From Gordius sp. MW1 (Eukaryota; Nematomorpha; Gordioida; Gordea; Gordiidae): a stretch of DNA of 64,000 nt. Location: NCBI GenBank assembly GCA_964036665.1, contig OZ038528.1:22803245-22867244 (forward strand), given 5' to 3'. Positions 21,114-33,367 of this stretch are shown here, in pieces. Each line of letters opens with the position of its first letter. Position 1 is the stretch's first letter. A program made the translations under genes and the position numbers. Below the pieces are notes generated by a model that did no database searches, was not told where the DNA came from, and worked only from the letters and a program-made list of their open reading frames with translations.

Positions 21114-22800
21114 TAATTGCTATGCAATTTATGGGCTCGTTTTTTGGTGTCCGTCCGTCCGTCCGTCGTCCGTCGTCCGTTACCCTCCCTATCTATTTGC
21201 ATTGGGTATATTAGGTTATCGCTTTTTTAAATTAATGCATGAGAAAGAGGTGCCCCACCCCTCATCTCTATCTCCCTCGCTGTGTTATTTTTTAAATTAA
21301 TGCATAAGAGGTCCCCCACCCCTCATCTCTATCTCCCTCGGTGTGTTATATATAAGATTTGTTAAATTATCTATTATATAATAAACATAAATAAAAGTTG
21401 TTTACTTTTAATGCTATGCAATTTAACTAGTTATATAATAAACATAAATAAAAGTTGTTTACTTTTTAATTGCTATGCAATTTAACTAGTTTTGGGGTTA
21501 GAATCCCGGAGTTTTTTTGACTCTTATGATTGTTCTTGTTACTATCATTGATAATAAGAATTTTTGGCCGTCCGCTGGCTGCTGACCAATGAAAAAAATG
21601 ACCATTGGCCAAAATGTGAATCCGAGTTTATTTTTTCGTTTTTTTGACTATTATGATTGTTCCTGTTTCTACCATTGCTATTATGACTTTTTGGCCGTCC
21701 GCTGGCTGCTGACCAATGTTATATAATAAACATAAATAAAAGTTGTTTACTTTTAATTGCTATGCAATTTAACTAGTTTTTGGGTTAGAATCCCGGAGTT
21801 TTCTTGACTCTTATGATTGTTCTTATTACTATCATTGATAATAAGACTTTTTGGCCGTCCGTTGGCTGCTGACCAATGAAAAAAATGACCATTGGCCAAA
21901 ATGTTAATCCGAGTTTATTTTTTCGTTTTTTTTTTACTATTATGATTGTTTGTTACTACCATTGCTATTATGACTTTTTGGCCGTCCGCTGGCTCTTGAC
22001 CGATGGAAAAAATGACCATTGGCCAAAATGTGAATCGAAATTATTTTTTTCGTTTTTTTCTGACTATTATGATTGTTCCTGTTCCTACCATTGCTATTAT
22101 GACTTTTTGGCCGTCCGCTGGCTGCTGACCAATGGAATAAAATGACCATTGGCCAAAATGTGATTCGAAAATTTTTTTTTCGTATTTTTTTACTCTTATG
22201 AATTTATTACCACTTTTACCGTGTGCTGGCTGCTGACCAATGGAAAAAAATGACCATTGGCCAAAGTGAGCATCAAATTTTTTTTCCGTTTTTTTGGCTA
22301 TCATTGACTTATAGAGTATCTGTTGGTACTGACCAATAGAGAAAAAGTGACCATTGCCAAATTCTTGATTTTTTTAATTAAAAATTGTTCAAATTCAACA
22401 AAAAATTTCTCCCAACAATTCTGCAAATTCTTAACATTGTGTTGTTTTATAATATAATGTTTGTTAGACCCATAATCACTAAAGGCCATAAAAACTAATG
22501 TAATACGCAACTAGATGCAAACACTAAATCTAACCCTAACCCTTGCCTATATTACATTTTGCCTATATTACATTTTGCCTATAATGGAAAATTTGTATAA
22601 ATAATTAATTAATCATTAGGCATTTAATACCCCCCTATAGGCATTCTCGCCCCTTCCCACCTTTCTCGCCCATAAATTGCATAGCAAATATGATACATTT
22701 ATACGAAGTACAGATGAGTCGTCCCCCCTTCCCTTCCCCTCTTCCCTTCCCTTCCCTTCCCTTCTCCCCCTTCCCACGATGGCCGAAGGCCCGAGTTTTT
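21114..22800 (+). mobile_element. Helentron-like element copy D
   Basis: Complete ends: TAATTGCTATGCAATTTATG at the start and the GGCCGAAGGCCCGAGTTTTT hairpin end. It is shorter than B and C. Its 3' half is different: units around 22290-22350 lead to GTTCAAATTCAACAAAAAAT, then CTAACCCTAACCC with TATTACATTTTGCCTA repeats (22530-22585), then the shared C/T-rich tract. It sits in the antisense RTE at the position of the YADD box. Confidence 0.85.
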
Positions 22801-24640
22801 CATTAATTGTATCTATATTGCCTATACCTAGGAGATCGTTTTATATGTCCCTAAATATTGTGTCCTTAATATTAATAACACTGAATAAAAAAGGGCTTAA
22901 ACAGATCTTTTATGCCGCATATATGCATTAGGAGTATTATGTCTGCACAACTAAATCAATCGCGATGCACCTTGTCATGTGCTATACAAAAAGACTTTTT
23001 GTAAATTTTTTTCGTGTTAATCATCGGGTCCATTGTGGATTTGCTAGCCTCTAATCCTAATTGATTAGCTGGTATTTCCACCTCGTTTTTTAGCCCTGTT
23101 ACTAAGATATGTTTCATTGGTTTCAAGGAGTGGCAAGTTAGCTTGATAATTCTGTAAGTGCCACACTGTCTTCTTTGTCTTTAAATACGGTTTTAATCAT
23201 CTCGCTCGCCATTGATTAGAAGTCGGCTGTTCTCCCAATATCCTGTTTAAGGGGGTCGTCATGCGTGACACCTTCTTCCCGGCATCTTACCTATGATTCC
23301 ATAGGTACTCCATTTGGTTAATTCGTTTTCCCCTCTGCGCCTTTTAATTTGTAACCTGATGTCTTCATGAAATTTTGCCGATATGTCTGTCATACTAAGG
23401 AGATCACTGTCATTTTTAACACTTATATATATACAAAATTTTCTTTATTCCATCACTTCCTTCAGCCTTAGTAAGGTTTGACCCTTCTCTTAACTATTTT
23501 AAGCACCTTAACATTGATATCCTCCTTTATCTTAGTTAATTTGCACTTAAGTCTGTCACCACCCCCTTTATTATCCAGTTTGGTAGGCATCTTAAAGCAG
23601 CCTTATTCACTATCACAACGGCCTTCATGGCATATTTCTTAGCCTTATGCTTGATTTTCCTCCGATTTTTTAGATTTATCCCTCCTCTTTAAAATAGTTT
23701 CTTTTAATAAAATCTTCAATTATTTAATTTAATCACCATCATCCCCTGTTCATTCCTTTGTCGCCATTATTTTGTTATCGAACCTGTATCGTTTCTTATA
23801 TGTCCGCAATGATCAGTTTTTAATTCAAGTTATTTGGTTTTTATCGCTCGTCGAAGTTTTTTTAAGCATTTTGTATCCAATTCGAGGTTCATATATTTTT
23901 CTCCTTTCGGGTAATACCATTCTTTCTAAATGCATTGTATTTTCACCATGTACTATGCCTAGGATATTTGAAGAAGTTTCCCCCCTTCCTTGCTTTTTAA
24001 GCTATGACCATGCCCTTCATAATTTCGTAAACCGTGCCAATCTTCTTGCATAGTCGTCGAAGTCTACCTATAATTAAATTTTCCTCTTGTCGTATTCCTT
24101 GTATCTTCTTTTCAAAAAATTAGATGAAACTTTGTTTTTCGGTTTTCATTGAACCAAATACGCACACATACCACCTAGAAGGCATCTTTCAGTATCAATC
24201 TTTACCCACACCAAGCTATAAGTCCACCACCTTTTCTATGAACAATTCGCTTACGACATTACCGACCCCGTCGTTTCTACGATTTGATGGCCCACTGTAG
24301 AATAGCTTGTACTCTCTACGGGCTTTGGTTCCATTCACGTTCGTCTATTTTAGGCAGGCATTGTGTTTCTTTCTTCTTTTTAACATTTGTTCAATTCTCG
24401 TCCGCACCCACAATCGCATCTTCACAACTAATTTTCTAACGACCTGCGTGTCGCATTGCACGGGCGTCATTTGTAAAGGACATCTTGGCTTTCTATTAAA
24501 TAATTTTTTCAAAATAATATTTATTTTAAAGTGGGTTTTTGTAGCCAGTTCTCGAGCTGATGGCAACCCTCTCTTTTTGTGGACATGGTGTCTAAACTCT
24601 AACTACTAAGATAAGTCACTTTCTATATTGGTGTATTCTC
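22801..24640 (-). pseudogene. RTE-clade LINE, N-terminal part (segment 1 of 3)
   Basis: On the minus strand from about 24580: the apurinic endonuclease start (MLKRRKKHNACLK, then YKLFYSGPSNRRN). Later come the reverse transcriptase blocks IKLTCHSLK and KSTMDPM, decaying to ALSPFLF near 22850. Many stops and frameshifts. It matches the sense copy at 41.8-44.6 kb block for block. Plus-strand open frames here (for example 23772-24053) are antisense noise. Confidence 0.8.
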
Positions 24641-26424
24641 CAGATATGATATAAAATTTTTCTATTTTATTTATTTCGACAGAATGTATATATATATTCC
24701 ACAAATTAAATTTTTTCATCTTGTTAAAATTTAATTAAAAAATGCTCTGCACATTGTTTTTAGTTTCTAGTCGCGCTCTCTTAATATATGTCATAACGTT
24801 CATTTCGTTGTGGATGATCTGGACGTTAACTTTTTTTAATGCCCTAAAAATGCTAAGGCCATAATTTTGTTTGGCAAATTTTAATTAACGTCATACCGCA
24901 AAATGAAATGAAAAAGAGTTATGTTTAGAGTTGTGCAATCTAGGAGTTTCAAGCCGATGTAATGATCTGAAACGTCGACATTTAAAAAACGACGACGCTT
25001 AATTCAGCATTCCTATTGGTCAATATGGCATAATAACCAGTTATATGCCATATCACATGATCTTCCTAGAAGCACAATTGATTAATTTGGCACAAAAACA
25101 TCTATTTTTTTCGAAGACACTAAAATGACGACACAAGACTTTCAAACTAATACAAGTAATTACTTCGAATTAGATTTCGAAAATGGCCATTTGAGTCAGA
25201 TTACAAATCATCAAAGTTGATAATTGTACATAATCAAATCTTTTTTTCATACCATATGTATTTGGCATATTAATTCATATAATAATTTAAGATAATTCAG
25301 ACTTTGAATTATAGCCATTTAACTCAGTTTTTAATTTAATAAATTATCAAACTTGATTTTTGAGTATCAATCAAATCATTTTTTAAAACACTTGTATTTG
25401 TAAATTTTAAATTAATTTATATAATAATCTATATTAGATCATAATAATTCAGACTTTAAAAATATCCATTGGAGTCAGATATAATTTAAACAAATTATCA
25501 ATTTTGATATTTGAGTATATAATCAAATCTTTTTTCATGTCAGATGCATTCAAAAAACTTTACTAAAATTGTATTCATTGTTGTTAAATTATGGATTAGA
25601 CAAGATGTATTTTATTCCATTTAATATCTCTAATTTTGAATAAAAATGCACATAATCATTTATTAAGCTTATTGAAAATCATTTTATTATAATTTGTTCT
25701 TATGATTAGAATTAGCTTAAGTTATAAACTTTACCTTAATTTTGTATTATATATATTTATTTGAAGCTTATAGACAATAATAATGATTAAAAGGATGGGC
25801 TTATAATGATGTTATGAATATCAGCTTAAAGTCAAGAACATGTACTTAATACTCACTTAAATATCCCTAAGGGTATTATAAATGTAATATTGAGTTTATC
25901 AAGTAAATTAGCTTAGGTTATAAACTTTACCAAAATTACAACATAGATATAATGATCATCAGCTCAAGCTCAAAAACACATATCAAAAGATAAGTAAATG
26001 CATAGTGTGCTAAATACTATAAATTTTAATTATGCTTGGAAACCATGGTTGAATTATAATCAATATTATTTGTGAATATCTTAGGTTATTAAATGAAAAC
26101 ATCTGTATTGACGTTTGTGTTAGCCTATAGAAATTTAATTTCAAATTGTAAGAAATATTTTTGATTAACATGTCGATTTTTTTGAGCGTCGTGAAAATGG
26201 ATATTACACATGGACACTCCATTTGACTCAAATTTTTAATTTTTACACTGGAATTACCCAACTCGCCGGATGCTAACAGTAATCTCAAGGTAGGCCTTAG
26301 TATGAACCTCTTCAATTAATACTTTTAAAGCATGTGTAACTTGTACTGATTTAGGCCCAAAGGGATATTTTGAATTCCAAATTAATATGACATTTAGACT
26401 CAACCCTAGTCGACCCAAAAGTAT
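24641..26424. other. No gene; diverged ~150-bp minisatellite
   Basis: Between about 25160 and 25580 there are three diverged units, each with GGCCATTTGAGTCAG-like, AATTATCAAA.TTGAT and TCAATCAAATC.TTTTT blocks. The rest is AT-rich with no supported gene. Confidence 0.5.
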
Positions 26425-26432
26425 GTTAATTG

Positions 26433-26786
26433 CATGGGCGTAGCCAGGTTTTGATAGGGGGGGGCAGATTATTTTTAACAATTTTTTTTTGCTTGACTAT
26501 CCAAAAATTTTCCTGCGACCAAAAAAAAAAAAGAAGAAGCTTGACTATTCCAAAAATTTCCCTAAGAGCAAAAAAAAAGGAACTTGCCTATTCCAAAATT
26601 TTCCTGCGAGCAAAAAAAAAAGCAACTCCCCTAAAAAGGCAGTGGGGGCAGCCACACCCCGTAGCTAATTAGGGGGGGGGGCAAAACATAATTTTTTTTA
26701 ATTTTTAAGGGTCTTTGTATAGAATTTTTTTTTAAATTAGGGGGGGGGGCAGCCGCCCCGCCCCTGCCCCCCTGGCTACGCCCATG
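26433..26786. mobile_element. CATGGGCG MITE, perfect 8-bp duplication
   Basis: Terminal inverted repeats CATGGGCGTAGCCAGG / CCTGGCTACGCCCATG, duplication GTTAATTG at 26425-26432 and 26787-26794. The interior has G runs and C runs near the ends and three A-rich direct repeats (CTATTCCAAAA...GAGCAAAAAAAAA). Non-coding. TIR type and 8-bp duplication fit the hAT superfamily. Confidence 0.9.
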
Positions 26787-26794
26787 GTTAATTG

Positions 26795-27679
26795 CTATAC
26801 AATTTATCTTTTCTTATTCAACCTAAACTAATAAAATGAAACGGGACGCATTTCTTGTACTACGTCTCCGATTTCACTTTAATTAAATTTCATAATGTTG
26901 CAAGGCCATGACACTAAAATAGTTTAAAAAATTAAAGCTACCCGTAATTGTTGAGGTTGTGCCAAATGTCAACTCCTTCACTATAGTTTGATTGCGTTTA
27001 TTTGTTTATTTGCATTTTGCGTTTGTTTGTACAGGATATATAAAGTCCATATAAGCTTTTGTTCTCTCATTATTAATATCCTGCATTTATTTTTATCCTT
27101 CTTTGATTGATATTATTATTATTATCATTAATTAGGATCGCACGCGATTTATTAAACGATGTCCAATTTATCCACATGTAAGTTCAAATATTGATATTAT
27201 AAGGGATTTATAAATCTAAATTTTTGTGTTAAAGAGCTAATTTGTCACAATTAGTTAAGTTGTAATCATATTTCCCTTTTAGCTGAACAATATCTACATT
27301 TTTTCACAAAAATGAAGATTTTTAAATGGTCCATAAAAGTCCTAGAGGGGGCATGAGATGCGATAGAGATAGAAAAAATTATAAATATAAAAAATGAAAC
27401 CAATTTATTGTTTTACAAATCTTTAAACGAAGTAACACACCCCCATTTAATTGTTAAATAAATATCATTGGACCTTCAGTGTTCTTTTTTTGTTTACTTC
27501 ATAAGGTGTATTTATTGACCTAATTTGTTAGGTTACGTCGTTAACCTAGCCGATACCTAACTTTTACCAAACACTGCAGCATTAGTCAATATAATATATT
27601 CCCCAACACTGTTTAGTATAACAAATGTCGAAGTTAAAAATTGCATGATACATCGCAAAACTAAAGCTTAATAAATTAT
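26795..27679. other. No gene seen; AT-rich intergenic
   Basis: Nothing recognisable apart from simple TAT/TTA repeats near 27110-27140. Confidence 0.5.
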
Positions 27680-27941
27680 TAATTGCTATGCAATTTATGG
27701 GCTCGTTTTTTGTTGTCCGTCCGTCCGTTGTCCGTCCGTCCGTCCGTTACCCTCCTATCTATTTGCATTGGGTATATTAGGTTATCGATTTTTTAAATTA
27801 ATGCATGAGAAAGAGGTGCCCACCCCTCATCTCTATCTCCCTCGCTGTTTTAATTTTTAAAATTAATGCATAAGAGGTGCCCCACCCCTCATCTCTATCT
27901 CCCTCGCTTTCGGGCGGGGTCGGGTTTTAATTGCTACGTTA

Positions 27942-29856
27942 CAATTAGGATTTGGGGTTAAAGGCGGCTGTGAGGCTGCCAGTCACGCTGCGCGGATAAG
28001 TCTAAAACAAATTCCCTCCAATCACTGCATGGTTAAACTGGACTTTGCCAATGCTTTTAATAATATTCGCCGAGAAACGATAATAAATACCTTCATTGAT
28101 GAGTTTCCAAAGTTTTCAAATTACATCAGTTTAAGTTACGGTTGTATATCAAAACTAAAGTTTGGGGACTTTTTAATTGATTCGGCAGAAGGTATTCAAC
28201 AGGGAGACCCCCTAGGTCCACCTCTGTTTTGTCTTGGGATCAAAAATTTAACTGAATCCCTCTCAAACCAATGCTCATTATCATTAAACGTCTGGTACCT
28301 GGACGATGCTACCTTATGCGGCCCTCCTGAAGAAATTTCCAAGGCCATTCTTTTAATCCAACATTATGAAACCTCCCTAAACTTGAGATTGAATATCTCT
28401 AAATGCGAGATATATCAGTGCCCGGATACCAACAAATTTCCCATTTTAAGCCCTTTTTAAAAGTTGAATTGATGAGTTTTACTCATCTAGGCTCTCCAAT
28501 AGGTGGGCAAATCGCCTTAAAAGAATTTTTACATAGCCACTTATCAACTCTTACATCGAAGATGGATATTCTTAATACCCTCCCCAAACACCACGCATTT
28601 TATATCATTAAAAACTATTTCAACATCTCAAAAATTCAACACTGCTTCCGGTCCTCTTCAGCCTTTTTATTGCCCGAGAATTTAAAAAGCTACGATAGCT
28701 TCATGAAGAATACTTTAGAAGCAATTCTTAATATCAAATTCAGCACTTCCGCGTGGCTCCAAGCCTCTTTACCTACTAAAGCTGGCGGCTTGGGCATACG
28801 CCCAGCTACCTCAATTTCGTTAGCTGCGTTTATCTCTTCTTATAAATATGCCCAAGGATTGATCGACCGTTTAATCACAACAAATGAGGATCCGTCGTTT
28901 GTAGAAGCCCTAGACGTCTGGTCAGCCAACTTCAACCCAGGGACCCCCTTCCCCATAACCTCTAGACAAAAGGATTGGGATGCTGGCCTCGTATCGCGCT
29001 CCGTTGATTACCTCTTATCGAGTTGCGACGCCCGCCAGCACTTCAACCTTAAATCTTTAGTTTTTGACGGATCGGGTCACGAGTGGCTTGAAGCTTATCC
29101 TAGCTCACTTTCTGGATTGATGTTGGAGGACCCAGAGCTAGCATACGCCATCGCCCTCAGACTAGGAATTCCCTATTCAAAGGAATATTCCTGCCGCAAC
29201 TGCTCCCAGAGCATAGACCTTTATGCAAGGCATCCCCTACACTGCCTTTACAATAAATTTAAATACATAAGGCACGAAAAGGTGAATAGCCTTATCCAAG
29301 CCGCTTTTAAAAAAGCCAACATTCCTTCCGTTTTAGAGCCGTCAGACCCTTCGTTGGAGGGAAGGATGCGACCAGACGGCTCTACCCTTATCCCTTGGCA
29401 AAATGGTCTACCCCTTAAATGGGATTTCACCTGCATAGACATTTTCGCCCCCTCTAACCAAAACTACAACGCTCTGACTCTCGCCGAACACCGCAAAACG
29501 GTTAAATACCAGGCCCTCCTACCATCTAATATCTTTACCCCTATCGTTGCCTCGTGTTCTGGGACTTTTGGTCCGGCCGCCATTAAGCTTTTTAAAGAAA
29601 TCAGCCGTCGCTGCCCGCCCTCTAAATATTCCACTAATTTTTTACTTAAACAAAAAATTGGTATTTTTATAGCTAAGTACAATTTTAAATCCCTGGCCGA
29701 CAGTTGGCCACTTTTACAAGATGACACATGCGACATTTTTGAATCATAATATTTTTATTTTTTTTTACATCCGCTATATTTTTCGAATTTTGACACTTCG
29801 TTTTTATAATGTTCTTACGTTCAAATAAACAATATATACATTAAAAAAAAAAAAAA
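27942..29856 (+). mobile_element. 5'-truncated LINE inserted in copy E
   Basis: Copy B keeps the empty site (GCTACGTTA joined to AATTAATGCATAAG, seen inverted near 35270-35300). Here that site is split by the LINE, which ends in AATAAA, CAATATATACATT and a run of about 14 A. The 5' end starts in mid reverse transcriptase, as usual for target-primed insertions. I see no clear target duplication. Confidence 0.88.
28029..29749 (+). pseudogene. LINE reverse transcriptase with C-terminal endonuclease
   Basis: Two overlapping frames (28029-28460 and 28403-29749) make one protein broken by a frameshift near 28444, where one T is missing from ATTTTAAG compared with the copy at 55.7 kb. Blocks: LDFANAFNNIRRE, EGIQQGDPLGP, then the catalytic YLDD box. 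The C-terminus has a CCHC finger (CRNCSQ...HPLHC) and RPDGSTLIPW...WDFTCID, which resembles the PD-(D/E)xK restriction-like endonuclease of R2/HERO-type LINEs. That clade name is inferred. Only the RT-to-C-terminus part is present. Confidence 0.85.
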
Positions 29857-31328
29857 ATTAATGCATAAGTATATCTATTCGTTTTTGAATTGTGTAACAT
29901 TGATATTAATTGCTATAATTACCCTATGCCCTCCACTACAAGGGCCTATGCCTCTACTGATATGGGTCCCTGTGCCCCTACAAAAGCCTATGCCTCTATT
30001 AATGTGGGTTCGAACCCCGGCGAACGTTCTGAATTGCTGGTTCGATTCCCGGAGAGGGCAAAATTTTTTTTTATTTTTTAAATTAAATTAATATATTTTT
30101 CCTTACTACCATTGATAATATGACTTTTTGGCCGTCCGCTTGTTCTATTATTGTTTCATTTTATTATATAATAAACATAAATAAAAGTTGTTTACTTTTA
30201 ATTGCTATGCAATTTAACTCGTTTTTGGTTAGAATCCCGGAGTTTTTTTTGACTCTTATGATTGTTCTTGTTACTATCATTGATAATAAGACTTTTTGGC
30301 GTCCGCTGGCTGCTGACCAATGAAAAAAATGACCATTGGCCAAAATGTGAATCCGAGTTTATTTTTTCGTTTTTTTTGACTATTATGATTGTTCCTGTTA
30401 CTACCATTGCTATTATGACTTTTTGGCCGTCCGCTGGCTCTTGGCCGATGGAAAAAATGACCATTGGCCAAAATGTGAATCGAAATTATTTTTTTCGTTT
30501 TTTTTTACTATTATGATTGTTCCTGTTCCTATGATTGCTATTATAACTTTTTGGCCGTCCGCTGGCTGCTGACCAATGGAATAAAATGACCATTGGCCAA
30601 AATGTGATTCGAAAATTTTTTCGTTTTTTTTTTGACTATTATGAATTTATATCCACTTTTACTGTGTCCTGGCTGCTGACCAATGGAAAAAAATAGCTAT
30701 TGGCCAAAATGTGATTCGAAAATTTTTTTTCGTTTTTTTTACTCTTATGAATTTATATCCACTTTTACCGTGTGCTGGCTGCTGACCAATGGAAAAAAAT
30801 GACCATTGGCCAAAGTGAGCATCAAAATTTTTTTTTCCATTTTTTTGGCTATCATTGACTTATAGAGTATCTGTTGGTACTGACCAATGGAGAAAAAATG
30901 ATCATTGGCCAAATTTTTGATTTTTTTAATTAAAAATTGTTCAAATTCAACAAAAAATTTCTACCAACAATTCTGCAAATTCTTAACGTTGTGATGTTTT
31001 ATAATATAATGTTTGTTAGACCCATAATCACTAAAGGCCATAAAAACTAATGTAATACGCAACTAGATGCAAACACTAAATCTAACCCTAACCCTTGCCT
31101 ATATTACATTTTGCCTATAAATGGAAAATTTGTATAAAAAATTAATTAATCATTAGGCATTTAATACCCCCCTATAGGCATTCTCGCCCCTTCCCACCTT
31201 TCTCGCCCATAAATTGCATAGCAAATATGTTACATTTATACGAAGTACAGATGAGTCGTCCCCTCTTCCCTTCCCCTCTTCCCTTCCCTTCTCCCCCTTC
31301 ACACGAGGGCCAAAGGCCCGAGTTTTTT

Positions 31329-32085
31329 AATTAATAATCGTGTTTTATAATGTTATCTGACAAATTAGTCACATTCATGACTTGCCTATGATGATTCATG
31401 ATCATGCTATATATTTCAATAACAAATTGTAAATTGGCAAGTTCTAGAGCACGCATGACATTATAAAGTTTTAGATCGTAATCGATCTAACAAAAGGATG
31501 ATTAACCCATGCACTCATGATAATTATTATTGTAAGGATGCATGGGAACTTAAGATATCGAATTGTAACTGTGTCGAGTTTTTGCGTTTTTTACTTTTGA
31601 ATCAGGAAACTAACCATCTGGCTCAAAAATTCTTATATACCAATTATAAATGGGCGTAGTCAGCATTGGGATTAGAGGAGGGCAATAATGATTTAGGTAG
31701 GGCAAGTGATCAATTTTTTGAAATTTTAGTCATAATCTTAATAAATATTTGGATTTAGAGGGGGGTAGCTGCCTCTCCCTGCCCCCTCCCTTGGCTACGC
31801 CCATGCAATGATATAATTTTAAATTTATGGTTTCTAGATGATTGCAACTGCAAGTCAGATGCTCTGCTGGAGTAGCCAGAGGACCAAAACTACTTTTAGT
31901 TAAAATCTTAGACCTTCTCCAACAGCTCCAAATACTAATTACAATAACCCTGTAACATATATCGATAATTTTTATTTTAATGTTTGTAAAGTGGTCTAAA
32001 TTAAATTAAATCTTAATATAATGCCCTTAATTTTCTAGCAATCAAAAATATTTGGTCGCTATACACTAGTAAGGATAATTGTGCT
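31329..32085. other. Intergenic, with a 157-bp MITE
   Basis: The MITE at 31649-31805 begins ATGGGCGTAGTCAG and ends GGCTACGCCCATG, with near-identical duplications CAATTATA / CAATGATA. The rest shows nothing supportable. Confidence 0.7.
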
Positions 32086-33130
32086 TAGTGTTGTAAATGA
32101 ACGCGTTCAATTTGAACGCGTTCATGAACGGTGTTCTTTTTTTTTGGTGAACTTTGAACGTCGTTCCTTTTTTTGATGAACGCGTTCGAATTTAACGTTC
32201 GTTCAATTTTAAAAACCCTTTTTTATTTTTATTTATTTGAAAATTAACGTTAATCCAAATTTTTAACAAAAAAGTCTTATATTTTTTAATCAGCTCTTTC
32301 CTATTACCTATTTCGAAATACTTTTTACATACTATAAGGTGCAAAAGAAGATAAGATTGAAGTTAATTAATTTGATATTATTAATTAAGTTTAATTTATA
32401 GGTTAATATGGACAATCATAATATTATATCGTCGTCATCTTCAGATTCTGAATATTCAAAATCAGCAGATGAATTGACATTGCCATGGCCAAAATATGAA
32501 AAATTTTTTTCACTCATTTCATATAAAGAACCGAATTCAATAATTACTAAATGTAAAAAAGAATAAACTATTAGTTTTATTGAAAAAAAGGATACCCCTA
32601 GAATTGATAATGAAAGAACTGTCTATTCCGAGATATCATTTTTTTACGAGGAAGTAGAAGGCGGATTGGAGGATGATATCTTATCGCAATTTTTTGAAGC
32701 GAGGGACAAAACATTAAATGTTTTTAATAAATTTCCTGCTTGAAAAAATTTGTTAAGTATAATACTCCAATCCCCTCATCTGCCCCTGAGCGGGTTTTTA
32801 GTATAGCTAACGCTGTATTAACTGCCAAGCGTTCCTGCTTATCAGACGACAATTTTGAAAAACAATTATTATTAAAAATCAATAAGAAATTTTTTTTATA
32901 AATAAATAATTTTTATATTCGCTCTATTAGATTATATTGATTTATAATTATATTGTCGAAATAAAACTATTATTTTTTATCATGGCTAGTTATTGTATTA
33001 AAAAATATAAATTTATTTATATTAAATTATATAAAATTTATCATAAAATTTTGAATGAACGTGAACGCGTTCGATTTTTGTTAATGAACGTTGAACGCGT
33101 TCGATTTTTTTAAAAATGTTTACAGCACTA
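32086..33130 (+). mobile_element. Decayed hAT element
   Basis: Ends TAGTGTTGTAAATG and (reverse complement) TAGTGCTGTAAAC, each followed by ATGAACGCGTTC-type palindromic motifs. The target duplications are not preserved. It holds a transposase remnant: an N-terminal piece at 32408-32566 (WPKYEKFF) and, in another frame at about 32760-32900, SSAPERVFSIANAVLTAKR and LSDDNFEKQLLLK, the C-terminal dimerisation block. Confidence 0.8.
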
Positions 33131-33367
33131 GCTATAATGAATTTATGATAAGATTGAAAAAATTTAAACCTAGAAAACCTAGTCTAGGATTAGAATGGCT
33201 ATTAGATGCTCTACTTTTAGAAGTAAGTGGCTTTATTTTTCACCTCAAAATTATTCTATGCAAATTTTACCATTCAGACCAATGAGGAATTTTTAACAGT
33301 TTTATTGTGATGGCCATAGACAGGGAGAGGCACCCCCCTACTTTCCCCTCAAATTCAAAAATTAAAT

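Larger units (their letters stand above)
27680..31328 (+). mobile_element. Helentron-like element copy E, split by a LINE
   Basis: Starts TAATTGCTATGCAATTTATG and ends with the GGCCAAAGGCCCGAGTTTTTT hairpin (one loop change). The CCGT microsatellite, the ~110-bp units (30290-30840) and the CTAACCCTAACCC-containing 3' half match copy D. A LINE occupies 27942 to about 29856. Two tRNA T-arm-like stretches occur at about 30005-30060 (GGTTCGAACCCCGG and GGTTCGATTCCCGG). Confidence 0.85.

Noticed and set aside
22530-22545. Telomeric repeat (CTAACCCTAACCC)
   Set aside because: Only two units, and present in the same place in copies D and E and in the foldback loop; part of a dispersed element.
23772-24609. 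Plus-strand frames of 93 and 100 codons
   Set aside because: They are antisense to recognisable RTE endonuclease and reverse transcriptase blocks.
32078-33138. 8-bp duplication for the hAT at 32086-33130
   Set aside because: ATTGTGCT on the left and GCTATAAT on the right do not match; only the inverted ends and protein remnants support the call.
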